DNA of 64,000 bases from Dromaius novaehollandiae (Eukaryota; Chordata; Aves; Casuariiformes; Dromaiidae). The stretch is from positions 38,214,585 to 38,278,584 of the forward strand of contig NC_088101.1 in the NCBI RefSeq assembly GCF_036370855.1, given 5' to 3'. The first letter of the stretch is position 1. Each line of letters starts with the position of its first letter. Made by a program: the position numbers and the translations under genes. Below the pieces are notes generated by a model. It made no database searches, was not told where the DNA came from, and saw only the letters and a list, made by a program, of their open reading frames with translations. Below, one piece after another: positions 36,111 to 48,948 of this stretch.

Positions 36111-39100
36111 GACAGGTTTTTATCAGCTGTTGTTTGCATCCGTCGAAGTTTGTGGGTAACTTGGTAAATGTTAAACAGGGAAGTGTAAAGTGCTGGTGAG
36201 GCCAGACTTGGAGATAACAGCGCATTCAATAGCTTAATTTCACAATTAGTTTGCTGTATTATTGGAAGCAAATCCTATATCGCTGTGCCTACACTAGGGC
36301 TCTATTTTTAGCCCTAATGTAGCTAAAAAGGAGGAACCTACTGAGATGCGTTATAACTTGGGATGTGAACAGTTCTATTCTCTTTTTCCTCATTTTGTGT
36401 CATACACCTGGTTTGCAATGCGGATAATTTATAACCTGCCGGCTACAATGGATGGGTGAGGAGCTGAACCACCAAAGCAGAGGAAAGTTCCCAGTAACTC
36501 TGCGAGTAGCCCAGCAAGCCGCAACAGTGCGGGAAGCACCCAAGCGCGTTGGCTGTCCTGCCAATAACTGCCGTGCTGAACACAAGTATTTTGCGTTAAT
36601 TTATAATAATGCTGTGTTTGGCTGATTGGCTGCATTTCTTTTGTCTTACCCTTCCTGCTATTTTTATTTCCCGGGGCAAAGGTGTAAATGAAAAGAGGCA
36701 TCTGAGATGACTGGAGGCAGTCTCAGCTTTAGCATTACATCCTCCGGAGGAAGAAAAAATAATTTGAGATAATGCATCTATCTCCTATCTTAATACCAAA
36801 TGTTTGATTTTTTTTCCCATGACGTTACACATTGAGATGGCTGCTGGAGGAATAAAGCGCCCTTCCCAGCACATGCAAGATGCTCACAGATTCTCCACAA
36901 ATTCAGGAGAAACCTCATTTGTTTTCTGCTTGTGGTTCACAGGAGCACTTAGCTTTTTAGTGGTTGACACTAGATCTATTTTTAGCAGCATTTTAACAGC
37001 TGTCACTAACAACTACGATCTCATCTTGAACGGGAAAGGGGGATTATCTCTTTTATTTAAAAATCAAACTACATAATTGTCAGGTTGTAAAACCCTATTT
37101 GGATGTCCATCTGCGAAGAGAAAAGGCTATCTTTTGTGGTTATGCTGATGCCACAAAAAAGACCTGTCGCGGACTTGATAAGATGATAAGTAGCATTTGC
37201 TAGGTTTGGAAAGACTGCCGTCCAAACGCACACAAACGTACACAACGCATTTCCAGTTCTGTTCAGTGGGGCCGTGCTACTGCCTTGTGCAGCTGCGTGA
37301 CGGCAGGGGAAACCACAAAGTGTTTAGCCGTAGTTTTCCAAGTAGGTCAAGAGGAGTAGTGGGGACACCTCGGATGAGGCATTCTCTTCCCTTGCATTAG
37401 ATTTTATAGGAGAGGTTAACTCATGTCAGACACATGACACTGAAAGCAGCAGACAGACAAGTGTAAGCCACTCTGTAGCAGATGTCATCCCTGTTCCTAA
37501 AGATAGTGGTAAATTTGCTATGGATAATGCATTACAAAACAAGATAACGCTGCAACCCTGCAAGTGTCAGATTTTACCTCCTCCCATGCTCACTGCAATG
37601 AGTGACTTTGTATTAGGGGCTGCAGGAGGGGCGATGTCGTATAAAAACAGCCTACTGTACTGTCTTACTTAGAGGTCATGTGCCCTATTTTGAGAACTGA
37701 ACCAAAGCGGATGAAGTTTTGAGTCGGTTCCAACTAAGGCAGCTGGGCATTTCCCACTTCGCTCTGGCTCGAGCATAGGAAAGCATGTAATCACATGTTC
37801 AAATATATTATTCCTTTAACCGTTATTATTCACCACAGGTTGATTTTTATGCCATTTAGCTCACGTGTTTTTGAATATTTGAGATTTAAAGTGGATTGGT
37901 AGTCACTTTTCAGAAGACCGTTGCTAACCTGAAAAAACATTGGGCATGATAGATTAGCATTTACTTTCCCCGTTCAACAGGTGCAAGGCTTCAGAGTGAG
38001 GAGTCTACAATCTTCCCTAATGCACTGTTTATTTTCATTAAAAACCTGATTTCCTGAGCTATGGTGAAAGTCTTTAGAATTCTTTACAAGCCCTGGAAAA
38101 ATGTAAGTAAACATGTTTTCTATATGGCATGTTTATGTCCTGCTAGACATTAATATTTAATCTGATTTAGTCTTAGTTTGAACAATTTTGTTATCTAATT
38201 ATAGATAAATATTTTAGCCAAGCAACAGGACATGGTCCCTTTTAGCCTAGATTCTTTCTTTTCTTTCTTCTTTTTTTTCCCTTCTTTTTTAATGCTCCTT
38301 AATGGTCCATGTTATAACTGTGGTTGAACCACATCTAAGTATAGTGCAATTGCATTTCTAATGCATATTGGCATTAGCAACCAATTGCTCGTGTGAAGGG
38401 CCAAGACATGCATTTGAAAACACAGATTTCCAGTACATTTCAAATCACAATTTTTATTGATGATTAGTACCGGTAGTTTCATCTAGTTCAAAATGGTAAC
38501 TTCTTGCAAAGAATTATATGTTTTGAATGATAGGTCTTGTTGACAACGGCAGGGTGAATGAAGCACAAGTAATAACACATAGGCAATACTCAGTAGTTTT
38601 TGTAGCTTTAATACTGCTCTATCTATTTACCTGGTTTATATTCAGCTTCTAGCTTGTTTACTACTTGCACTATTGCTTGAAAGAAAATGTAACCTGTAAA
38701 AAGCAGAACATTAAAAAATTGTCATCACCATAGAACGAAGACTTAACTCAATATTAACGAATTCCAAACAATAGAAGATAGTGGCGGCTCGCTGTATCTT
38801 CATATTTAGCTACTATCCACTGGCATTTTTACATTATCAATTGCTAACTCATACTATAATCTGGTTAAAATTTTCTAGTAACCATAATACTACTGCACCT
38901 ATGCCAAAAATCAGACATAGTGCTTAAAAGCAGTAAAAATCAGAGAGCAAAGAACACCCTCCAGCACTTAATAAACATATCAAATGCAAATTGGAGGAAA
39001 TTATTTAATCACTCTATAGGCTAGTTAATTTTGATGATTATCCAAAGTTCTAGTAGAAATACATAGTGTGGAACAAGTTAGTACCAAGATTGCCAAGACA

Positions 39101-39889
39101 TCAAGGTCATAAGTAAAATTTGAGACTTGCTGTAAAGGGGAAGTTACCTTTTTGATTAAATGAAGGTGCAGCTTTAAATCTCTTATGGCAAAAGGATAAT
39201 TCTTATGTAATTTTACAGATTCTTCCATAATCCTGACATTACATGCTCTCAGATATTATTCAGTAGGAGATCATTGTTATTAGGCTGCATGATCACATTA
39301 GTTTTGAGACTTCCAAGACCTTTGTTTTCTCAATTTTTAAAAATCTTTATTTCCTGGAAAAGAGAAATTTCTGATGGGATCTCCCCAAAGTGTGCAGTGA
39401 AGAGTCTGAAGAGAGATTTGGTTAGGGAAGGAATCTATTTGCTGCCAGGTACCGCAGTCTGGTGTTCTAAGAAGGTCATGTCCTGGCTGTGAAGATGAAG
39501 GTCATACCAGAATTTATCTGGCCTGAACTAAGTGTCTAGTGACTGAAGGTAATTTTCTCCAAAATTTTCCCACTATGCCCTCCAGTGCTTAGCCCACAAG
39601 CGATGAGGAGGCTTCAGCATGATAGAAATTTGATGCATTTGATAGGTTTGTCTCTAACAGTCCCAAACGTGCAAATAGGCAGAGTGGTTCACACCTGAGA
39701 GTAGATATCCGTACCACCTCAGTTGTGTGGCTACAGTTTATTATCTTTCACACCAGTGTAAATGACACTTGCTAAACGTGGTTTCAAAAAAAGGTGCTGT
39801 CAGTGTATCAATGCTTATACACTCCTGGCTACTGCAGTGTGCGAGCAGCACACAGGTGTTTTTCCTCAGAGCTCTGGAAAGAAGGGGAG
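36111..39889. other. Immediate upstream flank of NR3C2
   Basis: AT-rich non-coding DNA beginning at the edge of the CpG island. I see the palindrome at 36289-36322 and no recognisable gene, RNA gene or repeat otherwise. It could include distal promoter elements, which cannot be recognised without conservation data. Confidence 0.6.
36289..36322. repeat. Short palindrome CTACACTAGGGCT...AGCCCTAATGTAG
   Basis: Two 13-nt arms (36289-36301 and 36310-36322) are reverse complements except for one transition and flank an 8-nt T-rich spacer. The end sequence CTACAYTAG resembles the ends of the 15519-15841 element, so both may derive from related old DNA transposons. It lies just upstream of the CpG island. 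Confidence 0.45.
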
Positions 39890-40034
39890 CGTTATCCCTG
39901 TTTTATCAACGGGAAGCGGAGGAACAGAGAGCTTGAAGGATTTACCCAAGGTCACCCAAGAAGTCTGTGACAAAGTTGGGTGTTGAACCCAGGCTTCCCA
40001 AATCCCATTTCACTGCTTCGAACCACGAGACCAG
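39890..40034 (-). mobile_element. MIR-type SINE fragment
   Basis: The plus strand follows the reverse of the MIR consensus: TTATCCCTGTTTTA, then GAACAGAGAGCTTGAAGGATTTACCCAAGGTCACCCAAGAAG (described 39923 onward), then TTGAACCCAGGCTTCC and finally AACCACGAGACCAG. The tRNA-like head is therefore on the right. The copy is clearly recognisable but diverged, as expected for an element shared across amniotes. Confidence 0.75.
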
Positions 40035-40261
40035 ATTTCCTTTTCGCCAGTCTCCTTCACAAGGTTGCTGTGTGAGCATGAGCGACGTATAGTTAAAACA
40101 CATTTGGTTGTTGTCTGGGGAAGGCAAACATGCCATGGTTTGTTTGAATGTATTTATTATTCAAATGAATTTTAAAAAACCCCATAGTGTTGGGTTTTTT
40201 TATTATATGGATTAGCAGCAACCACTAAAGATTCAGGTTACCTTGCCTACTCGAGCCTGGT

Positions 40262-40340
40262 CAGAAGAGCCACATTCCATGAATGTGCAAGAATTTCTGG
40301 CATGAATTCTTGTACATGCACATTTACATTTTGGCTTCTG
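40262..40340. repeat. Imperfect hairpin, possible small-RNA precursor
   Basis: The inner arms TGTGCAAGAATT (40284-40295) and AATTCTTGTACA (40305-40316) pair over 12 bp with one G-U on the + strand and a 9-nt loop. The outer segments CAGAA..GCC (40262-40272) and GGCTTCTG (40333-40340) pair over 8 bp with a 2-nt bulge. The middle part is poorly paired. It could be a degenerate microRNA-like hairpin or a decayed DNA-transposon palindrome. Confidence 0.35.
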
Positions 40341-42184
40341 TGCATGCTGTTCTTGTGTTCGCCACTTTGAACTCTACTTTTCATGAGTAATTCCAACAAC
40401 AAAAATCATTCCTTCATATATACATAGACAGCAAACACAAAAGAGGCAGGAACATGGCCAAATGAAAGTAATTTAAAATGTTTTTCTTTCTTTATTTGTT
40501 TCACATTCCATTCTCAGCTCTGGCCAGACAGTCACAAAGTAGAAATTATGTATCCCTCTCAAGATTTCTGAAGGATGATCAACCAAGATCAAAGGAAATC
40601 TGGTTTAACTGAGAGTCTGAATTGATCCAGGGCAGTGAATGAGAGAGGGTTTAGCAGACAGTATTGTTCTTCCACCTTGTTTCAACTGTGCTCTGTATAC
40701 GTGACTTAAAAATAAAAAACTGAACCTATCAGAAATATTTTATGTTTGACAGCTACACAGAAGACTAATTAATACTACTCCTAAGTGTGAGGTGAGGTAT
40801 AGATCTTCTTAATCTGGATTCTTCAATTCTGTTGTAGGCAAAAGACACCTACCACCAAGACTGTAGTCCTGCAGATGAGCTTTGCTTTTCAAGCCCTTAG
40901 CATTACTCTAAGAGTAAGAATAATATATACATATAACAAAAAGGAAGTATAGGCTTATTTAAGGAATTGGAGATATTGAGCTTGATGAACTTGCAATGTT
41001 TATACTCCTTTTATATCATTATAACAATAGTGACACATGACTTAGACCATTGGGAGAGAAAGAATTAGACCTTCTTTGCTGAGAGTCATAAATGAACAAA
41101 TAAATGCATGTATTCCATGTGTGCACTTTTATTTCAAAGCTTATACTGAAGGTAACTAGTTCTAAGATGGTGCTTCCTTGTAAACCCAGTGTGGAGAGCA
41201 AATGAGTACCAGGGACTGTCACTCCTTGTTGATAGTCAGTAGGTGTATATGCAGTAGATGTAAAGGTCTGTGACTCACAGAGCTTGCTAAGGTGAAACCA
41301 GAAGAGAGCAGGTAATTGCCTCATTATAGAAAGAATTATCACAGTTCAATTACAGGAAAAAAAATCTTCTAAGGACGACCTGACACTTGGAAACTAAAAA
41401 GGGGATGGGAGAAAAAAATGAGGAGTTTTTGTCACCTCTCTTTAACATTTAAAAAATGATAGTGAGTTCAAAATTGGCCAATCTAGTTCGATATCTGTAA
41501 ACTGAAGAGTGAGAGGGAGGGATTCCAAGTAATTCAGATTGATATGAAAGCTTCAGATATGCAGAACAATATGAAGAAGGCATTTCCTTTAGATGGACAA
41601 CGAAAAATAATTTGATGTTATCTATAACCTAGGAAGCATGTATATCAAATGCAAAAAGTATGTGGGTAATTAAGAAGAAAAAGCAGATATGACGTAAAGT
41701 AATGGGTATCTATGACCTTTACAGCATACATGCAATTTGGCAGCATGATTTTCAAACCAGTAATGGAAATATAAGGTGAATACAGTTTATGCTGGAAATG
41801 GCAAAATGGTGAAGGAAATGGATCCAGGAATGACAGAAAGTGGTATCTCCTGATTAATGCCAGTGAGGTGCAGTTGGAGTCCATCCATCTCAGCCATGTG
41901 GAAAACCTGAAGCATGCCAATGAAACCCTGTCGTTTTCTCTTTCCATTCTGATCTCCCTCAAGGATATAGTAGTACTACCTGTTGACTGAGGTGGGTAGC
42001 TACTTTTGGAAGTGCTACAAATCTTTGGGATATTTGAGCAGTGAAATGTGGGACATGGATCACTTCTTCAGGAGCAGAGTATCTGTATCTGTCAGTTTTT
42101 ACAGGGAAATAAACTGAAAGAGGCTGCTGTTTATTCAGTGAATAAAAAGATACTGTGTTGCCGGAGGGAAGTTGATATGGGACT

Positions 42185-42280
42185 GAGCATCCTGCTCAGG
42201 AGAGCGGAGAGGTGTCCGCGGCCGCGAGCTGGTACCCGCGCGAGGCCCCTTCACCGGCCGCGGTTAGGGAGTTGGTGGGA
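42185..42280. promoter_or_regulatory. Small isolated CpG cluster
   Basis: About 95 bp with dense CpG (GTCCGCGGCCGCGAGC, ACCCGCGCGAGG, ACCGGCCGCGG) surrounded by AT-rich DNA. It is too short to be a classical island. Such unmethylated-looking islets can mark regulatory elements, but it might also be a young GC-rich insertion. Confidence 0.25.
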
Positions 42281-45200
42281 AGACAGATGTCTAAGTCCTG
42301 GGCTGGGGAGATTTCCTCAGGCTGTGAGCCAGGGCCATTTCCCCAGGAAGACGGAGAGTCAGATCCAGACTTCCAGTTGAGACAAGCAGAGACTAAACTG
42401 GGAGAGAAGCGCGGCTGGAGAAAGGGGACGGCAGAACTGTGTCTCATGTGCAGCACTCCTTTGATAATTTCCCATTAGCTCAGTTAGCGTCCTCGGCTTC
42501 CGGAGTACGGTTCGGTGAACAGAGACTGGCAGTAGTTTCCACATGTCACATTATAGGGACTGTCATAGCGGGACTATCATTCACGACTCCGAAACTATTT
42601 CCGTGAAGTCTGGAAAGGCCTGGCAAGGGTGTATCAATCTTCAGGTGGAAAGGTGATGTTATATGATACATATTAAGTGAGGAAGGCATTTCTTGTCAGG
42701 TCCCTTCATAGCCAAGATCTGAGGTTCCCCAAATTATGTTGCAGTAGCCCTGGTAATGAGTAAGACATGACACTCCACTCCTGTTATGGACCAGTAGGGA
42801 GAACCGTTCAAGGAAGCCTTAGTGAGGGGTGACAGATAAAACAGTCTGTCAAAACCAGAAAAATGGGTCTCCCCCATCCTCTGCCTCTGCTTCTTCCCCA
42901 GCTCCCTGCACCTCAGTAATACCTAAAAGGAAGAGGGAGGCTGCAGGCTCACGTGTTACAAACCCTATCCGAAGATCATCTGTAAATGACAGCATGTGCC
43001 TTCCAGTGTGCTCAGTGGTTATTCCTTGCTTGATGCAGCAACGGCCACGTAATTACGTTGCTTCAGGGCTCGCTAGAATGTAATGTTAAATCTGATTCCT
43101 GTTATTGCTGTGCATCCCTGCTATTTTTACTTGTTGGATTTAAAGTCAATAATATTTTGACATAGCCTGGTTCAGGTGAATGGAGATCTTCTTTTCAGAG
43201 ATGAAGGGTTTGCCGTAAGAAAAAATACAAGATTTGTCCCAAAGTTAATGCCTATGTATTGCAAAGGACGATGTTAAAGGTGTCGCTCAGCACAGGAAAA
43301 GCTTAATATTACAAAGGCATTGATAAAGCAATCAAAGACACCATGAAAGTTACTGTATGGCAACAACCCATAGCCACAAACACTTAAATTTGTGCGTCGG
43401 TCCAATTAGGGTGCCTTTCAGGGCAGTGGGACACATGTGGAAACAAGAAGCTTTGCTTTATGAGGATGGCAGAAAAAATATGAAGGAACTTTTGGGGAGC
43501 GTGAAACTGAGCAGACTGATAGGGTTTCAGTTAGACTGGAAGTTTTAACAGTGTTAGCTAAATCCCACTGCTCCAGTGGGTTAAGCTTTGGGCTGCATTA
43601 GTGACCTGACAAATGGGTCCAGAGTATTAGAAGATGCCGTTTCTCTAGGTTTTCCCCTCAATACCAGTGTAAATCAGTTGGCACCATCTTCTGTGAACAT
43701 TCATTTCTGTGAGCGACATATGGATAGTGGTATTGCTGGTACTCAGCTTTGATTTTGGGATGATGTATTTCAGGATCTCTCACTGTTTACCTGCAGAGAC
43801 CAACAAGTGATTTGTTGCTCTGTAGCAAAACTGGTAAGTCATGTCAGCTAGAGAGCCAGCCAAGAGCCGTTGCCCCAAGAAAAGAGTTACCCTGGCATCA
43901 GCCTTGCACCAAATACTGTACGGTAAGACTGGCTCTGGCTTGGCATGCATCAGTTTTGCTTAGCCTTTCAGGTTGCCAACTGCCATTTTCCGGAAACTGG
44001 CAGGATTTTGTTGCCGGGGCAGGGGACTTTTGGTTAGGAAATTCTTAGAACGATGATGTGCATGTGTCATCTTTGGAAATGTCCCCAGACGTGAGCTTCT
44101 CAAGCCTGAGAGGCAGCAAAGCTTGCCCTGTCCCATGCTTGGCAGGCTTCGTTGGTGTTTTTTACTTTGTTTTTAACAACACGGTCAGCTCAAACTGCTC
44201 AAATGGTACTTGGAGGCATGAGCAAATACACTCTTTGTATGCAGCTGCACTGTGGCCACCATAAAAGCAAGTAAAACAAGTTAGAGTGCATACGTCATAG
44301 AAGTGCATATTAATATATTTTACAGGGTGTATTAACTCAGGAGGTACCATACTTTTGGTCTCTCACCTAGTTTCTAGAGATAGGTTAGCTGTCTCTGCGC
44401 TGCACTTCATCATGCAGTGCAGACCTACGAAGTTTGTTATCTTTCTTGTAAAGATACTCTGTTAAGAGCAGTTATATGAGAAGAAAAGTTGGGAAGACTT
44501 GTGTCATTGACATTGCAGGGAAGGGAATGTTTGCAAGCCAGCAAGTAATACGGATGGAATAGCTGACCTGAGGTTGGGTAATGCGCACTGTTTCTGAAAC
44601 AGAGCCCACAGTTTCTCAAAAGAAGCCGAAGAACTGTGCAATAATCCTCCGCAGTAACCCCCGCCACGGTTGTTAGTCTTGAAGCTGAGACAGGTAAATA
44701 GGAGAAAGCAGTTGGTTAAGGAAACAAATGCTGATTTGTTAAGAGCATCATATTACCAGAAAGAGGAATCTCACCAAATTCAAAATAGAAGATCTTAGGG
44801 ATATATATTGACTGAAAGACAGGGGCTCTAATTTTCGTATCACAGTTATACGGCTGGTCAACAAGCACACAGCTACATATATATAGCTAAGCCAAAGTTA
44901 CACATACATATGTGCCTAGATGCTTATTTTATAGTATGTATGTATGAATTCATAATATGCTTATCTAATATCGTGCGGATATGCAATTAAATCCATGGAG
45001 ATAAGTATGGGGACAGAAAATCAGACCCACAGTATTTATTACATTCTGAAGTTTAGTGAAGAGTACATTTTAGGTAGACATAACATTTTATGTTGGGCTG
45101 AATATGGAGTCAGGCATGGTAGAACTTTGGCATGTCATGGCATAGATCAACAATATAAATAATACATATTCTGTTATTTCATTTTACTCTTCTGTTATTG

Positions 45201-47339
45201 ACTTTAGCTTTTATTTTGTTGCACATCATTCTGTGTTTGATAGTGGCTTACTATATCTGTATAAATATAATACTAAATACTATTTTATTAACTCTTTGAG
45301 CAATACTTTTTTTTATTCAATATACCCTCTTAAAAATATGTATTTGTTTCTTTGAGAGAGAGTTTCAATAGCACATGGCAGATTATTTTAGTAAAGCAAA
45401 GCAAGATAGATATCATGAAAGCAGAATTAAATATTTTTAAGAAGATGCTTGTATCCTTTGTATGCTATTTTGAATTTTGAACCAATGAGATAAATGAATG
45501 AGAATCACAAAATATGATTCTCTGATTCACTTGAGTTACAGAAGGTAAAGACTGCTTGAAATATGTATGATGAAGCTGGATTCTTCATAAGATAAGGCAG
45601 AAGAAATTATTCAGTGAGCCCAAGAAAACAGTCTTTATGAAGGAGACAACCAAGAGGCCGCGAGTGATATAAACAGATTATATTTCTTGGAGATTAAAGT
45701 GAGCTTTCTGACATTTGAGAGACCCTAATAAAAATTGGACTGTGCTTATTATCATCTGCGGACAATATTGATTACTGAGCTGTTTACCTTAAGAAGAATT
45801 CTTATTAGTCAAACAATGCAGTTTTAGGAATGGGAATGACCTACGCAGGAGGAGGGGGAGTACAATTATAAATCATACCAAATGTGATTGAAACTCTCCC
45901 ACAGGCAAGAAAGAAAATCAAATTAAAGCAAATATTGTATTACAGGAGTTTCAGTGGATGCCTTGGAGAGCTCTGATTTTCATGTAAATGCTCATTTAGA
46001 ATGAGGTTTACTGCCTCCTCAGAATAATGGAAAAGAAAAGAAAAGCGTATTTAATTGGGAAAGGAGGGAATGCCAAGGAAATAGAGGAACTGCAGTTCAC
46101 ATTCTAGATTTTGCCTCCAGATCTAGTGGGTATGATAGCTCCCTGTCTTAAACTGTGCAAAGAAATAAATGTATTGTATTGAACTTCAGTCCACATCATT
46201 GGGGAAATCTTGCTTTTCTAGTTTGTCACATCTTCTAGATTTTTGCAGCTTCAAATAATATCCCAATTAGGTCCTTTTGCATGTCCCTGTGGGAATTGCC
46301 TAGTGATTGACAGCTTTGATCTGGAAATTGTAGCAGCTAAACTGTTGCGATTTGTATGGAGGGAACTGCCAAATAATTTGACAGATATATGCCAAGAAAT
46401 GACGTATACAGATCTGCGAGCTGTCAGGCAAACTTTTTTTTAAAGGAGCTCTCATCTGAGTTTTGCTGTGTGGGTATGGTGAATACGGGGCATGGCCTGA
46501 TTTGTGAGCCCAGCTTCCGCTGGGCTGCAAAGAGCTGACCTTACCTGTGGTCTGCAAAAGCGGGCTGCTGGGACTGGCGATGGCTGCTGTCAGTAAATCC
46601 CAACAAAACGACAGCCAGATATTATGGATTTTGTAGTCTTGGCACCAGCTCCCAGGCAAATAGTTTCATGCCTGAAAGAGTGTGAAATCAACGTAAAATG
46701 TTTCCTGAGACCAGACCTTAAAAAGAAACCTAGCAATAAATAAAATCATTTTAGCTGAGTTCAGGATGCACCTAAGAAAACCCACAACGTATTGTGCTTT
46801 CGTATCTGCTTTTTTCACGCTGACACAGAAACCCCTCTCCCCCCCCGCCAAAGTCAGAGTATTAAGATTTAACCCAACAGTAAGAATCAACACAATTAGA
46901 AACGTCATGGTACTATGCAGGCTATCAGGCAACTGAGGCTGCACGTGTTCAAGCCTAACTGAGTAAACATATTTTATTTGCATTCGAGCTAAAGCCTCAA
47001 AACTGGAGTTAACCTCCCGATGCCGCAATCTGGGCAGGTGCAAGGCGGTTTCCCTAATCTAACAAATTGAGAGGCCGGCTGGCTGTGTAGTCTGAGCTAT
47101 TTCGTTTTTAAATCTCTTGTTGCGTTTGTCTATGAGTGTGGAGATTTAACGCAGCAGGGCACTGAAAATCTCATCAAGTTTAACAGAATAAACCTCCAAA
47201 AGAACTTTCAGCAGTGAATGTTTTCTGGCTCCGTAACGAGCAAAGCTGCATTTAAGGAGGTTTTAAGCCGTAGAAAGTGACCTGAAGCCTAAAGCTGGCA
47301 ATGTGCTAATTAAGATACACAGGAGAAATGTTAAGAAAG

Positions 47340-47640
47340 TAACTTTAAGGGGGCGGAGGGGGGAGAGGAAAGGGCAATCCCGTGCAGCAATATGTGACGC
47401 TCCGGTCGCTGAGCCCAATCACGGGGAGCGAGGAACACATAAACAGGAAGAGCGAGGAAAGGAGAAGTCATTTAATTGTGGGCTAGAGAGAAAACGTCTC
47501 CCGGGAGAGCTGCGCTGGACGGCTCCGTGCCTTCGCTGGTGGGAGCAGGGAAGACGGAGCTGACCGAGACCTCCCCGGGGAAGGCCGCTCCTGGGGGAAG
47601 CTGTCCAGGCCCCTTTGCCCAAAGGATAAGGCGCTGTAGC
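47340..47640. promoter_or_regulatory. CpG-richer patch with a CCAAT box, about 12 kb upstream of NR3C2
   Basis: Several CpGs cluster in an otherwise AT-rich flank. The patch includes GTGACGCTCC, CCAATCAC on the plus strand (near 47416), and the 12-bp palindrome TCTCCCGGGAGA (47497-47508). This could be a small promoter, perhaps of a non-coding RNA, or a distal enhancer. No open frame is convincing and no transcript is known to me. Confidence 0.3.
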
Positions 47641-48876
47641 AACTAAGGAAACTAAGTATGCTCAGCAAGGTTTTAATAGCGTGCCCCGCCGTTTTATCCT
47701 TTTTGTAACTTACTCCTCAATGTTGACAAATTTCCTCTTTTAAACTGGGATAGATTTTTCTCGGATGCCCAGCTCCAAGTGCACGCGTAGTGGATGGTCC
47801 CAGGTAGCAGAGAGTCTCAGCTGAGCATCGCACCAAAGCACTTGGTTCTTATCCTGTCTCTGCCAGAGTCGCCCCGATAGGACGCCAGGTAATTATTTAA
47901 ACCAGTTTTTTAACAGGTTAGCTTTAATTTGGTGTTCCTCATTTTATGGATACTTGACCATGGCTTCTGGTTTGTAGACATATGAGCAACTACATCTGTA
48001 ATGAACTCTGAATACATGACATGTTATGTAAGTACTCTGAGAGAGAGAAAAAAAAAGTGGCTCAAAATGGACACCAAAAATAGCGGAAACCTTGGACCTA
48101 CGTCTCTCCAGGTTTTAGGCTGCCACTTTAGAGTGTTGTTAGCAGTGTCACCCCAAACCCCCAAAACGCACGTAGCCATGAGCAGCTCAGGCAGGCACGG
48201 CGCCTTCAGGCCTGCGTTTGTAGCCTGGCTGTGAGCGTCGTAAGGAAAGATTGTTTTTCACCTAAAAAGTGGAGAGGGGTTCAAACACGCTCCATGGGGC
48301 TGACGTCCTCACAGGCGGTATCTGTTAAAAGCTAGCGAGTCTGCCCTGAGCGCATTCAATTACAATTTTTATAAGGCTCATCCTTTGACCAGATGTGGGT
48401 GGACTTGCACAGAAACTGCACAGAGAAGCTATTCTCTGACACAACTTCTTGTCCTTGCTCCAAAGCTGTGCTAGAGCACTAGGTTTTTTAGTGAAGAGCT
48501 TGTTCCTGCGCCTGCTTCTTAGAAACATCGGAGCTAATTTGGCTGATATTAATATTTTAAAACAACAACAACAAAAAAACGCATCCAAAGTAAAGAAATC
48601 ATTCAGTATTGAAACCTTTTCTTTGCGTTTGGAAATGTCATGAACAATTGGAAGTGGGATCCTTAAAGCGGCAGGCAGCCTTACGAATGTGGGAAGCGAC
48701 TGGCTGTGCCGATGCTGACGCTTTGGGCAAGAATCGCAAATCTAAACACACCCAAGCTGGGGCTCTTCTGAAAATAAGCTGAATGAAGAGCTGGATTTTA
48801 TATCTGGAGCTCTGGAAAGTAACCCAAAGTTTGCTTACCTGAGACCCTGAGGTGCCGGGTCAAACTGTAAAGTTCG

Positions 48877-48948
48877 TCCTGCTTTGAGAAGGAGGTTGGG
48901 CTGGATGAACTCCCAGGGTCCCTTCTAACCAAAATTTTTCTATGGTTC
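48877..48948 (+). mobile_element. CR1 LINE 3' end fragment
   Basis: The segment contains GGTTGGGCTGGATGAACTCC, then AGGGTCCCTTCTAACC and TTTTTCTATGGTTC. It follows the well-known CR1 3' tail order: the GGTTGGACTAGATGA-type motif, the GGTCCCTTCCAACC-type motif, then an ATTCTATGATTC-like end. Only the last part of a 5'-truncated, aged copy is visible. CR1 is the dominant LINE family of birds and other sauropsids. Confidence 0.85.

Larger units (their letters stand above)
40035..48876. other. Upstream non-coding flank between the MIR and CR1 fragments
   Basis: Mostly AT-rich sequence without credible open frames. It holds the hairpin at 40262-40340 and CpG-richer patches at 42.2 kb and 47.3-47.6 kb. 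The stretch 44.8-46.2 kb is especially AT-rich and simple in composition. Nothing else is recognisable. Confidence 0.6.

Noticed and set aside
46666..47043. 119-126 codon minus-strand open frames in the upstream flank (46.3-47.0 kb)
   Set aside because: No homology recognised, and chance frames of this size are expected in 64 kb.
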